Part shown: positions 17,296 to 28,778 of the stretch, piece by piece
How the letters are laid out: each line of letters opens with the position of its first letter
How positions within the stretch are numbered: position 1 is the stretch's first letter
Assembly (NCBI RefSeq): GCF_030345715.1
Contig: NZ_JAUASX010000011.1
Coordinates: forward strand, 1-64,000
Origin: Solimonas sp. SE-A11
GTDB taxonomy: Bacteria; Pseudomonadota; Gammaproteobacteria; Nevskiales; Nevskiaceae
Length of the DNA: 64,000 bases
Direction of reading: 5' to 3'
Program-made: the position numbers and the translations under genes
Notes under the pieces: model-generated
The model's database searches: none
What the model was told of the DNA's origin: nothing
The model's input: the letters and a program-made list of their open reading frames with translations, nothing else

Positions 17296-18996
17296 ATGCG
17301 CCTTTCCAAGTTCCCCCTGCACACCGCCAAGGAAACCCCGGCCGATGCCGAGGTCGTCTCGCACCAGCTGATGCTGCGTGCCGGCTATATCCGCAAGCTC
17401 GGTGCCGGCCTCTACAGCTGGATGCCGCTGGGCCTGCGCACCCTGAGCAAGATCAGCCAGATCGTGCGCGAGGAAATGAACGCGGCGGGCGCGCTGGAAC
17501 TGCTGATGCCGGCGGTGCAGCCGGCCGAGTTGTGGCAGGAGTCCGGCCGCTGGGACGTGATGGGCGCCGAGATGCTGCGCTTCAAGGACCGCCATAAGAA
17601 TGACTTCTGCTACGGCCCCACGCACGAGGAAGTGATCTGCCACCACGTCAAGCAGGACTTCCGCAGCTACAAGCAGCTGCCGATCAACTTCTACCAGATC
17701 CAGACCAAGTTCCGTGACGAGCGCCGCCCGCGCTTCGGCGTGATGCGCGCGCGCGAGTTCCTGATGAAGGACGCCTATTCCTTCCACCTGGATGCGGCGG
17801 ACCTGGGTCGCGAGTACTACAACATGCGCGAGGCCTACACGCGCATCTTCACGCGCGTCGGTGCCGACTTCCGCGTGGTGAAGGCCGACAGCGGCAACAT
17901 CGGCGGCGCGCTGTCCGAGGAGTTCCACATCCTGGCCGGCTCCGGCGAGGACCTGCTGGCGGTGGCGGAGGGTGGCACCTACGCCGCCAACGTCGAAGCC
18001 GCCGAGACGCGCCCCTCCGGCCAGCCGCGCGCAGCGGCCTCTGCCGCGCTGGAGAAGGTCTCCACGCCGGGCCAGAAAACCTGCGAGCAGGTATCCAAGT
18101 TCATGAACGTGCCGCTGACCGGCAAGGTCAAGCTGCTGGTGGTCAAGGCCGCCGATGGTGGCCTGATCGGCATCGCGCTGCGCGGTGACCATGAGCTGAA
18201 CGAGATCAAGGCCGCCAAGCACCCCAAGATCGCCAGCCCCTTCGAGATGGCCAAGCCGGAAGACGTGCAGAAGGCCTTCGGCTGCGAAGTCGGCTACCTC
18301 GGCCCGGTCGGCTGCCCGATCCCGGTGATCGCCGACCACGCCGCCGTGGAGTTCGCCGACTTCGTCTGCGGCGCCAACGACAACGACCACCACTACAAGG
18401 GCGCCAACTGGGGCCGCGACTGCGCCGAGCCAGAGACCGCCGACCTGCGCCAGGTCTGCGAGGGTGATCCGAGCCCGGACGGCAAGGGGACGATCAAGTT
18501 CTATCGCGGCATCGAGGGCGGCCACATCTTCCAGCTCGGCCAGAAGTACACCAAGGCCATGAGCCTGTCGGTGCTCGACGCCCAGGGCCAGGCGGTGACG
18601 CCGGAAATGGGCTGCTACGGCATCGGCGTGTCGCGCATGGCGGCGGCGGTGATCGAGCAGTCGCACGACGCCAACGGCATCATCTGGCCGGACGCCATCG
18701 CACCGTTCCGCGTGCTGATCTGCCCGATCGGCATGGACAAGTCGGCGGCGGTGAAGGACGCGGCGGAGTCGCTCTACACCGCGCTGACGCAGGCGGGCAT
18801 CGAGGTGGCGCTGGATGACCGAGGCCAGCGTCCGGGCGCGATGTTCGCCGATGCCGACCTGATCGGCATCCCGCACCGCGTGGTGATTGGCGACAAGGGC
18901 CTGGCGAACGCCCAGTTCGAGTACAAGCAACGCCGTGCCGCCAGTGCCGAGATGATTCCCGCTACCGCCGAGGCGGTGCTGGAGAAGCTGCGCTGA
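17296..18996 (+). CDS. proS: Prolyl-tRNA synthetase
   Basis: Charges tRNA-Pro. The 566-residue protein is the long bacterial class IIa form with the editing insertion. Class II motifs are seen at FRDERRPRFGVMRAREFLMKD (motif 2) and CYGIGVSRM (motif 3); the INS editing domain covers about residues 225-400. The start MRLSKFPLHTAKETPADAEV matches ProRS N-termini; 24 further in-frame codons upstream are unconserved and were not used. Confidence 0.97.
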   Translation: MRLSKFPLHTAKETPADAEVVSHQLMLRAGYIRKLGAGLYSWMPLGLRTLSKISQIVREEMNAAGALELLMPAVQPAELWQESGRWDVMGAEMLRFKDRHKNDFCYGPTHEEVICHHVKQDFRSYKQLPINFYQIQTKFRDERRPRFGVMRAREFLMKDAYSFHLDAADLGREYYNMREAYTRIFTRVGADFRVVKADSGNIGGALSEEFHILAGSGEDLLAVAEGGTYAANVEAAETRPSGQPRAAASAALEKVSTPGQKTCEQVSKFMNVPLTGKVKLLVVKAADGGLIGIALRGDHELNEIKAAKHPKIASPFEMAKPEDVQKAFGCEVGYLGPVGCPIPVIADHAAVEFADFVCGANDNDHHYKGANWGRDCAEPETADLRQVCEGDPSPDGKGTIKFYRGIEGGHIFQLGQKYTKAMSLSVLDAQGQAVTPEMGCYGIGVSRMAAAVIEQSHDANGIIWPDAIAPFRVLICPIGMDKSAAVKDAAESLYTALTQAGIEVALDDRGQRPGAMFADADLIGIPHRVVIGDKGLANAQFEYKQRRAASAEMIPATAEAVLEKLR

Positions 18997-19001
18997 AAGT
19001 T

Positions 19002-19035
19002 CGCCCGGTGATCCCCGGCAGGGGATCACCGGGCG
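19002..19035. repeat. Perfect 15-base hairpin after proS
   Basis: Arms CGCCCGGTGATCCCC and GGGGATCACCGGGCG flank a four-base loop six bases past the proS stop. No T-run follows. It could be an intrinsic pause or a 3'-end stabiliser. A 13-base direct repeat, GGTTTGCTCTACC, follows at 19040 and 19067, just before the next gene. Confidence 0.6.
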
Positions 19036-19083
19036 CAGTGGTTTGCTCTACCATGTCGCTGTTCCAGGTTTGCTCTACCCGTC

Positions 19084-22031
<2,948 letters not shown>

Positions 22032-22039
22032 AGGACCTC

Positions 22040-22561
22040 ATGCGCCCATTCACCCTTTGTGCCGCGCTGCTGGCGGCGCTCCTGCTGAGCGCCTGCGTCA
22101 GCAAGGCCTTCGACAAGGAGTACTACGCTCCCGTCGGCGTGCCGCTGTCGCGGCTGGTGTTCCTGTCGCTGGATCGCGGCTCCTACAGCGTCGAGTTCCT
22201 CGAAGAGAAGAAGTGGAAGCTGATGAAGCGCCGCGCCAACGAGCGCCGCGCCGGTGCGGGCGCCTTCTTCAATGACATGAGCGAGGCCGACACCGAGATC
22301 GCCGGAGGGCAGCCGGTCACGCTGCGCCTGAACTACCAGGGACCTGCCTCGGGCGACCTGCCCGCGCTGAGCTGCATGCCTCAGATCACGATCTGCGCCG
22401 TGCCGGGTGCACGCTACGAGCTGCAGCTGGATACCAGCAGCGGCCGCTGCGAGCCGATCCTGAGCAAGCAGTACGTCAGCGGCAGCGGCGCGCTGCGCCG
22501 CGAGACCCTGGACCTCGCCGAGGTCGCCCGCTGCCCGGATGCCGCGGAGGCCAAGCCGTGA
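22040..22561 (+). CDS. Lipoprotein of unknown function in the wrbA-DUF2069 operon
   Basis: A 173-residue precursor with signal MRPFTLCAALLAALLLSAC (lipobox LLSAC). The mature part has no family I recognise; it contains KKWKLMKRRANERR, a basic patch, and four cysteines that could form disulfides. A GTG at 22028 overlapping the wrbA-like stop would add four residues. Its 3' end overlaps the next GTG, so all three genes are translationally coupled. Confidence 0.8.
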   Translation: MRPFTLCAALLAALLLSACVSKAFDKEYYAPVGVPLSRLVFLSLDRGSYSVEFLEEKKWKLMKRRANERRAGAGAFFNDMSEADTEIAGGQPVTLRLNYQGPASGDLPALSCMPQITICAVPGARYELQLDTSSGRCEPILSKQYVSGSGALRRETLDLAEVARCPDAAEAKP

Positions 22562-22896
22562 AGCTCAGCGTCCCGATGCACGCCCTGGCCGCCGCCTGCC
22601 ATCTCGCCCTGATCGCCGGGGTGCTGCACTTCGGCGATGGCCGCCTGGCCCTGCTGTTCGGCCTGCTGCTGTTCCTGCCGCTGCCCGGCCTGCTGCGCGG
22701 CAACGCGCGCACCCACGCCTGGAGCAGCATGATGATCTCGTTCTACTGCGCGGCCTTTGCGTCCAACGCCTACTCGTCGGCGGGAGATGCGCGCACGCTG
22801 TGGTTCGCGTTCGCCACGCTGGCGGCACTGGAGTTCACCGCCAACATGCTGTTCGTGCGCTTCCTCGCTCGGGAACGCCGGATAGCAGCTGCCTGA
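22558..22896 (+). CDS. DUF2069 inner-membrane protein
   Basis: A 112-residue protein with about four membrane helices (HALAAACHLALIAGVL, LALLFGLLLFLPLPGLL, MMISFYCAAFASNAY and LWFAFATLAALEFTANMLF). The pattern and its place after wrbA fit DUF2069, a predicted membrane protein paired with WrbA in gammaproteobacteria. Function is unknown. The start is GTG in a GTGA overlap. Confidence 0.82.
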   Translation: MKLSVPMHALAAACHLALIAGVLHFGDGRLALLFGLLLFLPLPGLLRGNARTHAWSSMMISFYCAAFASNAYSSAGDARTLWFAFATLAALEFTANMLFVRFLARERRIAAA

Positions 22897-22918
22897 TCCG
22901 AAGCCCGGCCTCTGCTTT

Positions 22919-22950
22919 CCTCCCGCTCCCCGCTTGCGGGGAGCGGGAGG
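22919..22950. repeat. Perfect 15-base palindrome
   Basis: Arms CCTCCCGCTCCCCGC and GCGGGGAGCGGGAGG flank TT. It lies 22 bases past the DUF2069 stop, so it may serve as transcript end, and resembles the palindrome near 14.5 kb in type. Confidence 0.7.
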
Positions 22951-23035
22951 GCGAAGGCATGGATGCCCGAGGTAGGGCAACGCAGGAGCAGTTGCCGAGA
23001 GGGCTTCTGTAGAAGTGCAATGGAATCACCCAACC

Positions 23036-23064
23036 GTTCGCCCTGAGGCCGTCGAAGGGTGAAC
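23036..23064. repeat. Widespread GTTCGCCCTGAG...GAAGGGTGAAC repeat
   Basis: GTTCGCCCT and AGGGTGAAC form an imperfect nine-base inverted repeat (one G-T). The CGTTCGCCCTGAG...TCGAAGGG sequence is a common extragenic element in many proteobacterial genomes; its role is unknown. Confidence 0.6.
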
Positions 23065-23084
23065 GCGATTTGTTCCCAAGCCCC

Positions 23085-23115
23085 GAAAGAAAAACGGAAC
23101 TCCGTTATGAGTTCC
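23085..23115 (-). terminator. Orphan Rho-independent terminator
   Basis: On the minus strand a seven-base stem, GGAACTC pairing with GAGTTCC, with a six-base loop is followed by GTTTTTCTTT. It points left, but the nearest upstream minus-strand gene, hda, ends 445 bases away. It therefore marks the 3' end of an unannotated RNA or of a long hda transcript. Confidence 0.8.
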
Positions 23116-23522
23116 CCCCAAGAGCGCGCAGACTATTCCCATCGAGCCAGGCTCCACGTTGGAATCCCAACGATCGAAGCCGCCGCAGTCCGGGAACGAT
23201 CTCACCCACCCGGCCCCCGCCGCCCGCTCCCCAGCTTCCCCGCAGTGGAACGATTGCCGGGCTAACCCAGTAGCGCTCTCGGACCATCCGCGGACGAGTC
23301 CCGGGTCCACCTGCTGTCGATGCTCATCAACAACACGGTATTGCTGCCCACCGGGCCCCTTCACCAGGGGAGCCCGCGTAGCGCAACGGGCGCGTCTGGA
23401 CGAGGTGCCTGCGGTGACAGCGGCTGGCCGCAAGGCCAGGTCTGGCACGTGGCGCGCCGTCTCTCCGGAGGTGGCTCGGCGGAGCAGGTTTTTCAAAGGG
23501 AAAAACGATCAGGAATTCCAAG

Positions 23523-23546
23523 TCGCGCGATCATCGGATCGCGCGA
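23523..23546. repeat. Hairpin directly after hda
   Basis: Perfect nine-base arms TCGCGCGAT and ATCGCGCGA flank six bases, 14 bases past the hda stop. The adjacent A-run lies on the wrong side for a minus-strand terminator, since the T-run would precede the stem. Confidence 0.5.
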
Positions 23547-23559
23547 AAAAATGGATGCT

Positions 23560-24225
23560 TCAGGCGTCCAGAACCGATTGCACGAACGGCAGCGTCAACC
23601 GCCGCTTCGCCGCCAATGCCTCGCGGTCCAGGCGCTCCAGGGCTTCCAGCAGGCTGGGGATGTCACGCGAGCGGTGGTTGAGCAGCCAGCGCGCCACTTC
23701 CTCCGGCATCTCCAGGCCGCGTGCCTTCGCGCGCTCGCGCAGCAGTTCGCGGCGGTCGTCGTCGCTCAGCGGCTTGAGGCCGAACCGGCTGCAGGCGCCC
23801 AGGCGGGTGCGCAGGTCGGGCAGGGCCAGTTCCAGGCGTTCCGGCGGTGCGTCGGCGGCAAAGACGTAGCCGGCGCCATGGGCACGAAGCTGATCGATCA
23901 GCCGCAACAGGGCGATGCACCAGTCGCGCTGCGGGGTGACGCGCTCCAGGTCGTCGATGCAGACCGCGGGTGCGGTCTCCAGGCCTTCCAGCAGGGAAGG
24001 GCCGTGCTCTTCCAGTTCCGCCAGCGGCAGGTAGGCGGCGCGGTGCCGACGCGCGGCAGCCTGCAGCAGGTGGCTGCGGCCGCTGCCGGGCGGGCCATAG
24101 AGCAGCACGGGTACGGCCAGCGCCTGCAGGGCCTGCACGGCTTCACCGTTGGGGCCGGAGTAATAGCTCTCGAAGCTGGCCGATTCGCGCAATTGCACGG
24201 CCAGCGGCAGTTGCGCGCCGATCAT
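23560..24225 (-). CDS. hda: DnaA regulatory inactivator Hda
   Basis: A 221-residue AAA+ protein that binds the sliding clamp and stimulates hydrolysis of DnaA-bound ATP to prevent re-initiation. The N-terminal QLPLAV is the expected clamp-binding motif. The P-loop is GPPGSGRSH, with Arg for Lys as is common in Hda, and Walker B is AVCIDDLE. It is the last gene of the DUF2066-perM-hda operon, overlapping perM by four bases. Confidence 0.93.
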   Translation of the reverse strand: MIGAQLPLAVQLRESASFESYYSGPNGEAVQALQALAVPVLLYGPPGSGRSHLLQAAARRHRAAYLPLAELEEHGPSLLEGLETAPAVCIDDLERVTPQRDWCIALLRLIDQLRAHGAGYVFAADAPPERLELALPDLRTRLGACSRFGLKPLSDDDRRELLRERAKARGLEMPEEVARWLLNHRSRDIPSLLEALERLDREALAAKRRLTLPFVQSVLDA

Positions 24226-25388
24226 GGCAGCGGGCTGGTCGGCTCGTCAGAGGCCGGCGGCAGGTCGGTAAGGATGAGGGTCGGTTGCGATGCTCCAGCA
24301 CGATACAGCGGGCTCGTCAGCCACTGCTGCTTGGTGTGCCGCATCATCACCGCCAGCACGGCCGCCACCGGCAGTGCCAGCAGCACGCCGACGAAGCCGA
24401 ACAGCTGGCCGCCAGCCATCACCGCGAAGATCACGGTAACCGGATGCAGGCCGATGCGGTCGCCCACCAGCCAGGGCGTCAGCACGTTGCCCTCCAGGAA
24501 CTGACCGACGCCGAAGATCACGACGACCCAGATCAGCGAGGACGGATCCTGGGTCTGCACCAGCATCGCGATCACCGCGATCAGCAGGCCGACGATGCTG
24601 CCGAGGTAGGGGATGAAGCTGATCAGGCCGATGATGATGCCGACCACCAGGGCGAGCTCCAGGCCGGCCAGCCACAGCGCTACGGCATAGAACACGGCCT
24701 GCGCCGCCATCACCGACAGCTGGCCGCGGATGAAGGCGCCCAGGACGTCGTCGGCTTCGCCGGCCATCTGGCCGAGGCGCGGCAGGTAGCGCGGCGGGAT
24801 CACGCTGCGAATCCAGGCGATCAGGTCGTCCCAGTCGCGCAGCAGGTAGAAGCTCACCACCGGGATCAGCAGCAGGTTGGCGACGGTGATCACCAGCAGC
24901 TTGCCGGACTGGGAGACGCGCTCCCAGGCGGCTTGCGCGAAGCCGCCGGCCTCGGTCCAGTGCTCGGTGATGATGGCCTTCAGGCCTTCGGCATCCAGTT
25001 GCACGCCGGCGGGCAGGGCCACGCCGAGCCGCGGCAAGGCCTGGTTCTGCAGCCAGACCAGCCAGTCGGGGATGTTGCGCAGCAGGGCCAGGAACTGGTG
25101 ATAGATCATCGGCGCCAGCAGCAGCAGGGCCAGCAGCCCGATCAGGGTCAGCACCGTGAACACCACGCAGACCGCGGCGGTGCGCGACAGGCGCAGGCGC
25201 TGCAGGCGGTCGACGATGGGGTCGCCGATGTAGGCCAGGCCGGCACCCACCACGAAGGGCATCAGGATGGGGCTCAGCATCACCAGCAGCAGCAGCAGGC
25301 CGGCGCCGACCAGCAGCCAGGGCCAGTGCTCGCGCAACTGGAAGCGAACGTAGCCCTCCGCTGTCTCGGCCGCCGGTCCGGTGCTCAT
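24222..25388 (-). CDS. AI-2E family (PerM-like) membrane protein
   Basis: A 388-residue protein with about eight membrane segments. The family signature is at LISFIPYLGSIVGLLIAVIA and FLEGNVLTPWLVGDRIGLHP. Family members include TqsA (AI-2 export), sodium/proton antiporters and PerM; none can be assigned here. In pseudomonads a homologue also sits between hda and the DUF2066 gene. It overlaps its neighbours on both sides by four bases. Confidence 0.93.
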   Translation of the reverse strand: MSTGPAAETAEGYVRFQLREHWPWLLVGAGLLLLLVMLSPILMPFVVGAGLAYIGDPIVDRLQRLRLSRTAAVCVVFTVLTLIGLLALLLLAPMIYHQFLALLRNIPDWLVWLQNQALPRLGVALPAGVQLDAEGLKAIITEHWTEAGGFAQAAWERVSQSGKLLVITVANLLLIPVVSFYLLRDWDDLIAWIRSVIPPRYLPRLGQMAGEADDVLGAFIRGQLSVMAAQAVFYAVALWLAGLELALVVGIIIGLISFIPYLGSIVGLLIAVIAMLVQTQDPSSLIWVVVIFGVGQFLEGNVLTPWLVGDRIGLHPVTVIFAVMAGGQLFGFVGVLLALPVAAVLAVMMRHTKQQWLTSPLYRAGASQPTLILTDLPPASDEPTSPLP

Positions 25389-25990
25389 GGCGCGGCAGTA
25401 GGGGCGAGGCGGTAAAGCAGGGCGCCGTCGGCGTCGGCCAGCCGCTGCAGCAGGGGGCTGCCGGCGGCCAGGGACGCGGCTCCCCCCTCGACGCGAGCAC
25501 GCAGCAATAGGCGGCCGTTGTCGGCGCCCAGCACGGCGATGCCGCGCACTCCCGGCAGGCTGCGCACGGCGGCCAGGGCGCGGTTGTAGTCGCCGATGCT
25601 ATGCAGGTCGCCGATGCTCAGGGGTACGTCGTCGGTCGCCGCCACGACCTGCCCCCAGACCGGCAGCCCGGCATTGCGCAAAGCGGAATCCACGCCGCGG
25701 GGGTCGAAACCGGCCACCAGCATCAGTTGGCCGCTGGCCGGGTCACGCTCGTAGCTGAAGCGCTGCAGCATCCGCGGCGCCCGCGCCAGCGTGGGCTGCA
25801 GCCGGGGCTGGCCGGCCAGGGGCTGGCCACTGGCGCGTTCCAGCACCTGGGTCAGGGCCTCGCCCAGCGCCGCCGTGCGGGTAGCCTCGGACTGGTCGGC
25901 CACGGCCACGCGGCCGAGGTAGCCTTCGGCGGGCGCCTGGGCCAGGGCCAGCGTGGGCAGCAGCATCAAAACGAGCAGAAACAGGCGCAT
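25385..25990 (-). CDS. Exported DUF2066 family protein
   Basis: A 201-residue protein with a signal peptide ([19 protein letters not shown]). The pattern [23 protein letters not shown] near the N-terminus and its place divergent from purM agree with DUF2066, a periplasmic family of unknown function. Start chosen at the ATG directly before the signal peptide; an ATG seven codons upstream lacks a better ribosome-binding site. The same frame stays open far upstream, antisense to purM, which is not coding. Confidence 0.85.
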   Translation of the reverse strand: MRLFLLVLMLLPTLALAQAPAEGYLGRVAVADQSEATRTAALGEALTQVLERASGQPLAGQPRLQPTLARAPRMLQRFSYERDPASGQLMLVAGFDPRGVDSALRNAGLPVWGQVVAATDDVPLSIGDLHSIGDYNRALAAVRSLPGVRGIAVLGADNGRLLLRARVEGGAASLAAGSPLLQRLADADGALLYRLAPTAAP

Positions 25991-26074
25991 GGGGCTATAG
26001 CAGGAGGCCATAAGGGGAGCCGTGAAGGTAGAATAGCAGTCGTTCCCGCACTCTTCCGAGAATTCCAAGGCTTT

Positions 26075-27106
26075 ATGGCTGCCAAGACCCCGCTGACCTA
26101 CCGCGACGCCGGTGTGGACATCGACGCCGGCGACGCGCTGGTGGATGACATCAAGAAAATCGTCAAATCCACCCATCGCCCCGAGGTGCTGGGCGGCGTC
26201 GGCGGTTTCGGCGCCCTGGTGTCGATCCCCAAGAAGTACAAGAACCCCGTGCTGGTCAGCGGCACCGACGGCGTCGGCACCAAGCTCAAGCTTGGCATCG
26301 AGACCGGCCGCGTGCAGGGCCTGGGCCAGGATCTGGTCGGCATGTGCGTCAACGACGTGCTGGTCAACGGCGCCGAGCCGCTGTTCTTCCTGGACTACTA
26401 CGCCACCGGCAAGCTCGACAACCGTGTCGCGGCGCAGGTCATCAAGGGCATCGCCCAGGGCTGCAAGCTGGCCGGCTGCGCCCTGGTGGGTGGCGAGACC
26501 GCCGAGATGCCGGGCCTCTACAACGGCGGCGACTTCGACCTGGCCGGCTTCACCGTGGCCGTGGTCGAGAAGAAGAAGATCATCGACGGCAGCAAGATCA
26601 AGCCCGGCGACGTGCTGATCGGGCTGCCGTCCTCTGGCCCGCATTCCAACGGCTACTCGCTGGTGCGCAAGATCCTGTCGGTGAGCAAGGCCAAGCTGGC
26701 CCAGCCGCTGGGCAAGGGCACGCTGGAGGACGCGCTGATGGCGCCCACCAGCATCTACGTCAAGCCGGTGCTCAAGCTGCTGGCCTCCGGCATCGACGTG
26801 CGCGGAATGTCGCACATCACCGGCGGCGGCATCGTCGGCAACCTGCCGCGCTGCTTCCCCAAGAAGACCGCGGCCGTGGTCGACACCCAGAGCTGGACCC
26901 GCCCGGAAGTGTTCGACTGGCTGCAGGTCCAGGGCAAGGTCGAGCAGGAAGAGATGTGGCGCGTGTTCAACTGCGGCGTCGGCTTCGTGCTGGTGGTACC
27001 GCGCCTGCAGGCCGACAAGGCGCTGGCGCAGCTGCGCAAGGACCGCCTCAAGCCCTTCCTGATGGGCGAGATCGTCCGCGGCAACCAGGACGTGCGCTTC
27101 GCGTGA
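26075..27106 (+). CDS. purM: Phosphoribosylformylglycinamidine cyclo-ligase
   Basis: Converts FGAM to AIR in purine synthesis using ATP. The 343-residue protein begins [19 protein letters not shown] and has the AIRS landmarks [24 protein letters not shown] and [13 protein letters not shown]. It is divergent from the DUF2066 gene and overlaps purN by four bases (GTGA). Confidence 0.97.
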   Translation: MAAKTPLTYRDAGVDIDAGDALVDDIKKIVKSTHRPEVLGGVGGFGALVSIPKKYKNPVLVSGTDGVGTKLKLGIETGRVQGLGQDLVGMCVNDVLVNGAEPLFFLDYYATGKLDNRVAAQVIKGIAQGCKLAGCALVGGETAEMPGLYNGGDFDLAGFTVAVVEKKKIIDGSKIKPGDVLIGLPSSGPHSNGYSLVRKILSVSKAKLAQPLGKGTLEDALMAPTSIYVKPVLKLLASGIDVRGMSHITGGGIVGNLPRCFPKKTAAVVDTQSWTRPEVFDWLQVQGKVEQEEMWRVFNCGVGFVLVVPRLQADKALAQLRKDRLKPFLMGEIVRGNQDVRFA

Positions 27107-27762
27107 AGCGCGTCGTCGTCCTGATCTCGGGCGGCGGGCGCAACCTCCAGGCATTGCTGGATGCCGGCACCGACGGGCGCCTCGGCGCCCGGATCGTTGC
27201 CGTCATCAGTAACCGGGCCGATGCCTATGGCCTGGAGCGGGCGCGCGCCGCCGGCGTGCCGGCCCAGGTGCTGCCGCACGCGGATTTTCCCAGCCGCGAG
27301 GCCTTCGACGCCGCCCTGGCGGAACTCATCGAGAGCCACCACCCGGACATCGTGGTGATGGCCGGCTTCATGCGCGTGGTGGGCGCCGCCTTCGTGCGGC
27401 GCTTCCTGGGGCGCATGATCAACATCCATCCCTCGCTGTTGCCGCGTCATCCAGGCCTGAAGACCCACCAGAAGGTGGTGGAGGCCGGCGACCGGGAACA
27501 CGGTGCCACGGTGCATTTCGTGACCGAGGAGCTGGATGGCGGTCCGGCGATCATTCAGGGCCAATTCAGTGTCACGGCTCAAGATACGCCGGAGACCCTG
27601 GCCGAGCGTGTCATGCAGGACATCGAACTGAAGATCTATCCTCAGGCGGTGGCCTGGATGGCTCGCGACACGCTCGAACTGCGCGACGGCCGGGTTTGGT
27701 CCGACGGCAGGCCCCTGGCCGCGCCGCGGAGGCTCGACGACCTGGAGACGGAGTTCCGATGA
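27103..27762 (+). CDS. purN: Phosphoribosylglycinamide formyltransferase
   Basis: Transfers a formyl group from 10-formyl-THF to GAR. The 219-residue protein starts at a GTG, giving [20 protein letters not shown], the phosphate-binding N-terminus. The catalytic Asn and His are in [17 protein letters not shown], and the conserved Asp is in [13 protein letters not shown]. It is coupled to purM upstream and overlaps the DUF3108 gene (ATGA) downstream. Confidence 0.97.
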   Translation: MKRVVVLISGGGRNLQALLDAGTDGRLGARIVAVISNRADAYGLERARAAGVPAQVLPHADFPSREAFDAALAELIESHHPDIVVMAGFMRVVGAAFVRRFLGRMINIHPSLLPRHPGLKTHQKVVEAGDREHGATVHFVTEELDGGPAIIQGQFSVTAQDTPETLAERVMQDIELKIYPQAVAWMARDTLELRDGRVWSDGRPLAAPRRLDDLETEFR

Positions 27763-28466
27763 ACAAGCTGCTGACGGGGCTGGTATTGCTGGCTGCCGCG
27801 CTGTCCGCGCAGGCGGCTCCCACGGCGTTCGCGCCACGCTCGGACCTGTACGACGTCTCCTGGGGCTCCATCGGCCTGGGCGAGGGCACCATCGCGCTGT
27901 CGCCGCTGCAGGGCGGCTGCTACCGCTACGAGTCGGTGACCAATCCCATGGCGATCGTGCGCTGGACCTACGGCTCGCCCAAGGAAACCAGCGAGTTCTG
28001 CGTGGTGGACGGTCGGATCGTACCCAAGCGCTTCGTCTATGCCAACGACAAGCGCGCCAAGGACGGTTTCACGTTGGACTTCGACTGGGCGGCGCATCAG
28101 GTCAAGACCATCAAGGGTGGCGAGGTCAGTATGCGCGAGCTGCCGGACGGCACCTACGACCGCTTCGTGATCCAGTTGGCCGTGCGCCAGTGGGTGATAC
28201 AGCATGCCGGCCAGGACAAGCCGCCGCCGCTGGAAGTGAAGGTGGTGGACCACCGCCGCATCAAGGCCTACCGCTTCGTGCTGTCCGGCAAGGAAAAGCT
28301 GCAGACGCCGGCCGGCACCTTCGACACCCTGCTGGTGGAGCGTGTGGACGAGAAGCCCGGCGACTCCCTGCGCTTCTGGGTCTCCCCGGACCGCGGCTAC
28401 ATCCCGGTGAAGGTCCAGCAGATCGACGACGGCGAGCTCAAGCTGCAGATGCTGCTGAAAAAGTAA
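27759..28466 (+). CDS. Exported DUF3108 family protein
   Basis: A 235-residue protein with a signal peptide ([19 protein letters not shown]) and a beta-rich mature part. LYDVSWGSIGLGEG and TPAGTFDTLLVERV are typical of DUF3108, commonly encoded after purN in pseudomonads. A lipid- or polymer-binding periplasmic role is only a guess. The ATG overlaps the purN stop, so it is the third gene of the purMN operon. Confidence 0.88.
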   Translation: MNKLLTGLVLLAAALSAQAAPTAFAPRSDLYDVSWGSIGLGEGTIALSPLQGGCYRYESVTNPMAIVRWTYGSPKETSEFCVVDGRIVPKRFVYANDKRAKDGFTLDFDWAAHQVKTIKGGEVSMRELPDGTYDRFVIQLAVRQWVIQHAGQDKPPPLEVKVVDHRRIKAYRFVLSGKEKLQTPAGTFDTLLVERVDEKPGDSLRFWVSPDRGYIPVKVQQIDDGELKLQMLLKK

Positions 28467-28535
28467 GGCTTCCGGCACCCGGCAAGTCCAAAGGTCTAGA
28501 ATGGGCGGACCAGCCGGACGCAAGAGGGGCACATC

Positions 28536-28763
28536 ATGAAAGCGAGCATCGCCATCCTGGGAGCGGCCCTGCTGCTCGGCGCCTGCAGCAAGCCGGAAGA
28601 GCCCGTGGCCGATCGCGAGCCCCAGGGCCGCGAGGAAACCCGCGGCATCCGCAACACCGAGGCGATCGGCTATTCCGGTAATGCCATCGCCGACAAGGTG
28701 GGTGGCGCGCTCGACGCCAACGACGCCCGCAAGGCCCAGCTGGACCGGCAGATCGACCAGTAG
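28536..28763 (+). CDS. Small lipoprotein of unknown function
   Basis: A 75-residue lipoprotein precursor (lipobox LLGAC, Cys18) with a very hydrophilic mature part rich in Arg, Glu and Asp, e.g. DREPQGREETRGIRNTE. I do not recognise a family. A ribosome-binding site (AAGAGGGG) precedes the ATG. Its 3' end faces the Nudix-MBL gene. Confidence 0.75.
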   Translation: MKASIAILGAALLLGACSKPEEPVADREPQGREETRGIRNTEAIGYSGNAIADKVGGALDANDARKAQLDRQIDQ

Positions 28764-28778
28764 GCGACGCTGGAGGGG

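Larger units (their letters stand above)
22897..23559. other. Structured 660-base gene-free gap between DUF2069 and hda
   Basis: No reading frame here looks like a recognisable protein. The gap holds a perfect GC palindrome, a TTCGCCCTGAG-type repeat, a strong terminator pointing left, and several hairpins on the minus strand (CTGGCCTTGCGGCCAG; GGGCTCCCC with GGGGCCC; GTTGGGATTCCAAC). A minus-strand RNA of roughly 350-450 bases ending at the terminator, or a long hda 3' untranslated region, would explain it. I tested by eye for RNase P, tmRNA, SRP and 6S signatures and found none. Confidence 0.5.

Noticed and set aside
17275-19029. 584-codon minus-strand open frame
   Set aside because: Exactly antisense to proS, with no ribosome-binding site and shadow-type composition.
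23026-23496. 156-codon minus-strand frame in the 23 kb gap
   Set aside because: It reads straight through the strong terminator and an extragenic repeat, and resembles no protein family.
23523-23551. Hairpin plus A-run after hda considered as the hda terminator
   Set aside because: On the minus strand the T-run comes before the stem, so it cannot act as an intrinsic terminator for hda.
25991-27154. Long N-terminal extension of the DUF2066 frame
   Set aside because: Antisense to purM; the signal peptide at the internal ATG marks the real start.
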